Of a stretch of DNA of 5,139 bases, positions 4,018 to 5,139 are shown piece by piece. A program made the position numbers and the translations under genes. Source of the stretch: an uncultured Rubrobacteraceae bacterium. Its GTDB lineage: Bacteria > Actinomycetota > Rubrobacteria > Rubrobacterales > Rubrobacteraceae. Positions within the stretch are counted from its first letter, which is position 1, and the number at the start of each line of letters is the position of its first letter. The stretch lies in NCBI GenBank assembly GCA_902805985.1, contig CADCUW010000326.1, forward strand, positions 1-5,139. The letters run 5' to 3'. A model generated the notes under the pieces. That model did no database searches. It was not told the DNA's origin and worked only from the letters and a program-made list of their open reading frames with translations.

Positions 4018-5139
4018 TTAAACAACAAACTCTTTCGGGAAGCGGGTCAGGTTCCGGCTTCCGTCTTCGGTGACGAGGACCAGGTCTTCGATGCGGACGC
4101 CGCCGATCTGCGGGTAGTAGAGGCCCGGTTCGACGGAGACTATGTCGCCGGGGACGAGCTCCTCGTCCACCGGCGCGATGCGGGGGGACTCGTGGATCTC
4201 CAGCCCCACGCCGTGCCCCGTGCCGTGGAAGAAGCCCTCGGTGAGCGGCTTGCCCGGTTCCTGGTCGTGGACGTTGGTCTTATAACCCGCTTCGTGCAGG
4301 ACGTCGGCTACCTTTCGGTGTACGTCCCTGCCGTTGACGCCGGCCTTTATCATGGAGAGGGCGGCCTCCTGGCTCTCCAGAACCGCATCGTACATCTCTT
4401 GCAACCCTTCGTTCGGCTCTCCCTTGACGAAAGTGCGGGTCATATCCGCGTAGTAGCGGTTGGAGAGGTCCTTGGGGAAGATGTCCAGGATGATGGCCTC
4501 GCCGACCTTTAGCGGACCGTTTCCCCGTTCGTGCGGGTCGGCGGCCTGGGATCCGCCGGCCGCAATAGTGCCGTCGCCGAGGCAGTTGCGGCGCAGGAGC
4601 TCGACGTTGATCTCCGAGCGCAGCGTCTCGCTCGTTAGGGTCTCGCCGCGCCAGAGAATCGTGCCGCTCCCATCGACCTCCGACTCTCTCAAGATACCCG
4701 CAGCGTGTTCGCAGGCCGCCTCGACCGCCCGCTGGGCTTGCTCGACGTGGGCGACCTCCTCTGGCGTCTTGGCGCGGCGGAGGCCGTCGAAGAGCTTGCG
4801 GTCCGGGGTGAGGGTCAGGCCGCGGGCACGGAGCTCGTCAGCGTCGGCGAGAGGGAAGCCTGCGGGTACGACGAGCGGCGAGTCCGAGGCCCCCAGGCTC
4901 TCCACCAGGTTCGAGATGGCAGCGGCGTAGCCCTTCGCGCTGCTCTTCAACTCGCGGGAGAGCTTCGGTATCTCCAGCTCCTCGTAAGAGAGCAACTCGT
5001 CCACGGGCGCGTCTTTCTTCGCCCTGCCGTACTCCAGGGAGGAGACCGCCAGGTACGTCTTGCCGGCCACGCGGAGGCAGATCACGTCGTCCGGCGCCAG
5101 AAAGCCGGAGAGGTGGTAGGCGTGGGCGTCGTGCTCCGG
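4018..5139 (-). CDS. M24 family Xaa-Pro peptidase (aminopeptidase P/prolidase type), N-terminus missing
   Basis: The frame is open from the window edge (Pro at 5139-5137) to TAA at 4020-4018, giving 373 visible residues. The GTG at 5085 is internal because the sequence before it (AYHLSGFLAPDD) is a normal part of the creatinase N-domain. Perhaps 10-30 residues are missing. The N-domain runs to about residue 115 and the pita-bread catalytic domain follows. All five ligands for two metal ions are present, counted from the first visible residue: D219 (ILDIFPKD), D232 (ADMTRTF), H309 (GTGHGVGLEIHE), E337 (SVEPGLYYP) and E351 (VRIEDLV). A further His in DPHERGNG is at the usual substrate position. 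Members cleave the bond before proline in peptides or dipeptides in the cytoplasm. No signal peptide can be assessed. The phosphatase gene follows in the same direction. Confidence 0.93.
   Translation of the reverse strand, partial: PEHDAHAYHLSGFLAPDDVICLRVAGKTYLAVSSLEYGRAKKDAPVDELLSYEELEIPKLSRELKSSAKGYAAAISNLVESLGASDSPLVVPAGFPLADADELRARGLTLTPDRKLFDGLRRAKTPEEVAHVEQAQRAVEAACEHAAGILRESEVDGSGTILWRGETLTSETLRSEINVELLRRNCLGDGTIAAGGSQAADPHERGNGPLKVGEAIILDIFPKDLSNRYYADMTRTFVKGEPNEGLQEMYDAVLESQEAALSMIKAGVNGRDVHRKVADVLHEAGYKTNVHDQEPGKPLTEGFFHGTGHGVGLEIHESPRIAPVDEELVPGDIVSVEPGLYYPQIGGVRIEDLVLVTEDGSRNLTRFPKEFVV

Noticed and set aside
3551..4021. Plus-strand frames of 120-156 codons (3523, 3551 and 3645 starts) across the phosphatase gene.
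   Set aside because: They are antisense to a gene with clear histidine phosphatase motifs, and their translations are Ser/Arg/Pro-rich without domains.

Overview
This is a high-GC window with Gly/Pro/Arg/Glu-rich proteins, several TTG starts, and gene families common in Actinomycetota. A deep-branching actinobacterium such as Rubrobacter or a relative is my best guess, but no marker gene here proves it. I see no tRNA, rRNA, CRISPR array, insertion sequence, integrase or phage gene. It reads as ordinary chromosome made of small metabolic operons.

Layout: (1) Positions 2-1351, plus strand, hold the 3' three quarters of a gamma-glutamyltranspeptidase-family Ntn hydrolase with an Ala-Ser repeat just before its catalytic Thr. 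(2) Positions 1352-1510 are an intergenic stretch with a degenerate 7-base repeat, a weak hairpin and a possible stress-sigma promoter. (3) Positions 1511-1699, plus strand, encode a 62-residue, very highly charged protein. (4) A minus-strand pair reads from 2426 down to 1724: a small cupin followed after 4 bases by an unrecognised 125-residue protein. A hairpin lies between this pair and the convergent small gene. (5) A 71-base divergent control region (2427-2497) separates the cupin operon from a plus-strand pair: a nucleoside/guanine deaminase (2498-3106) overlapping by 4 bases with an antibiotic-biosynthesis-monooxygenase-fold protein (3103-3393). (6) A minus-strand pair reads from beyond 5139 down to 3401: an M24 Xaa-Pro peptidase followed after 32 bases by a histidine-phosphatase-family protein. 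The latter is bracketed by two inverted, degenerate GGYYTYA-like repeat tracts that supply its start codon and its last seven residues.

The GGT-family enzyme and the Xaa-Pro peptidase both break down peptides, and the deaminase salvages bases. The window therefore suggests housekeeping nitrogen and peptide scavenging rather than one dedicated pathway. I found no convincing new multi-gene system. The points most worth a second look are the altered substrate pocket and Ala-Ser linker of the GGT-family enzyme, the period-7 intergenic repeats, and the Lys-for-Arg phosphate pocket of the histidine phosphatase.
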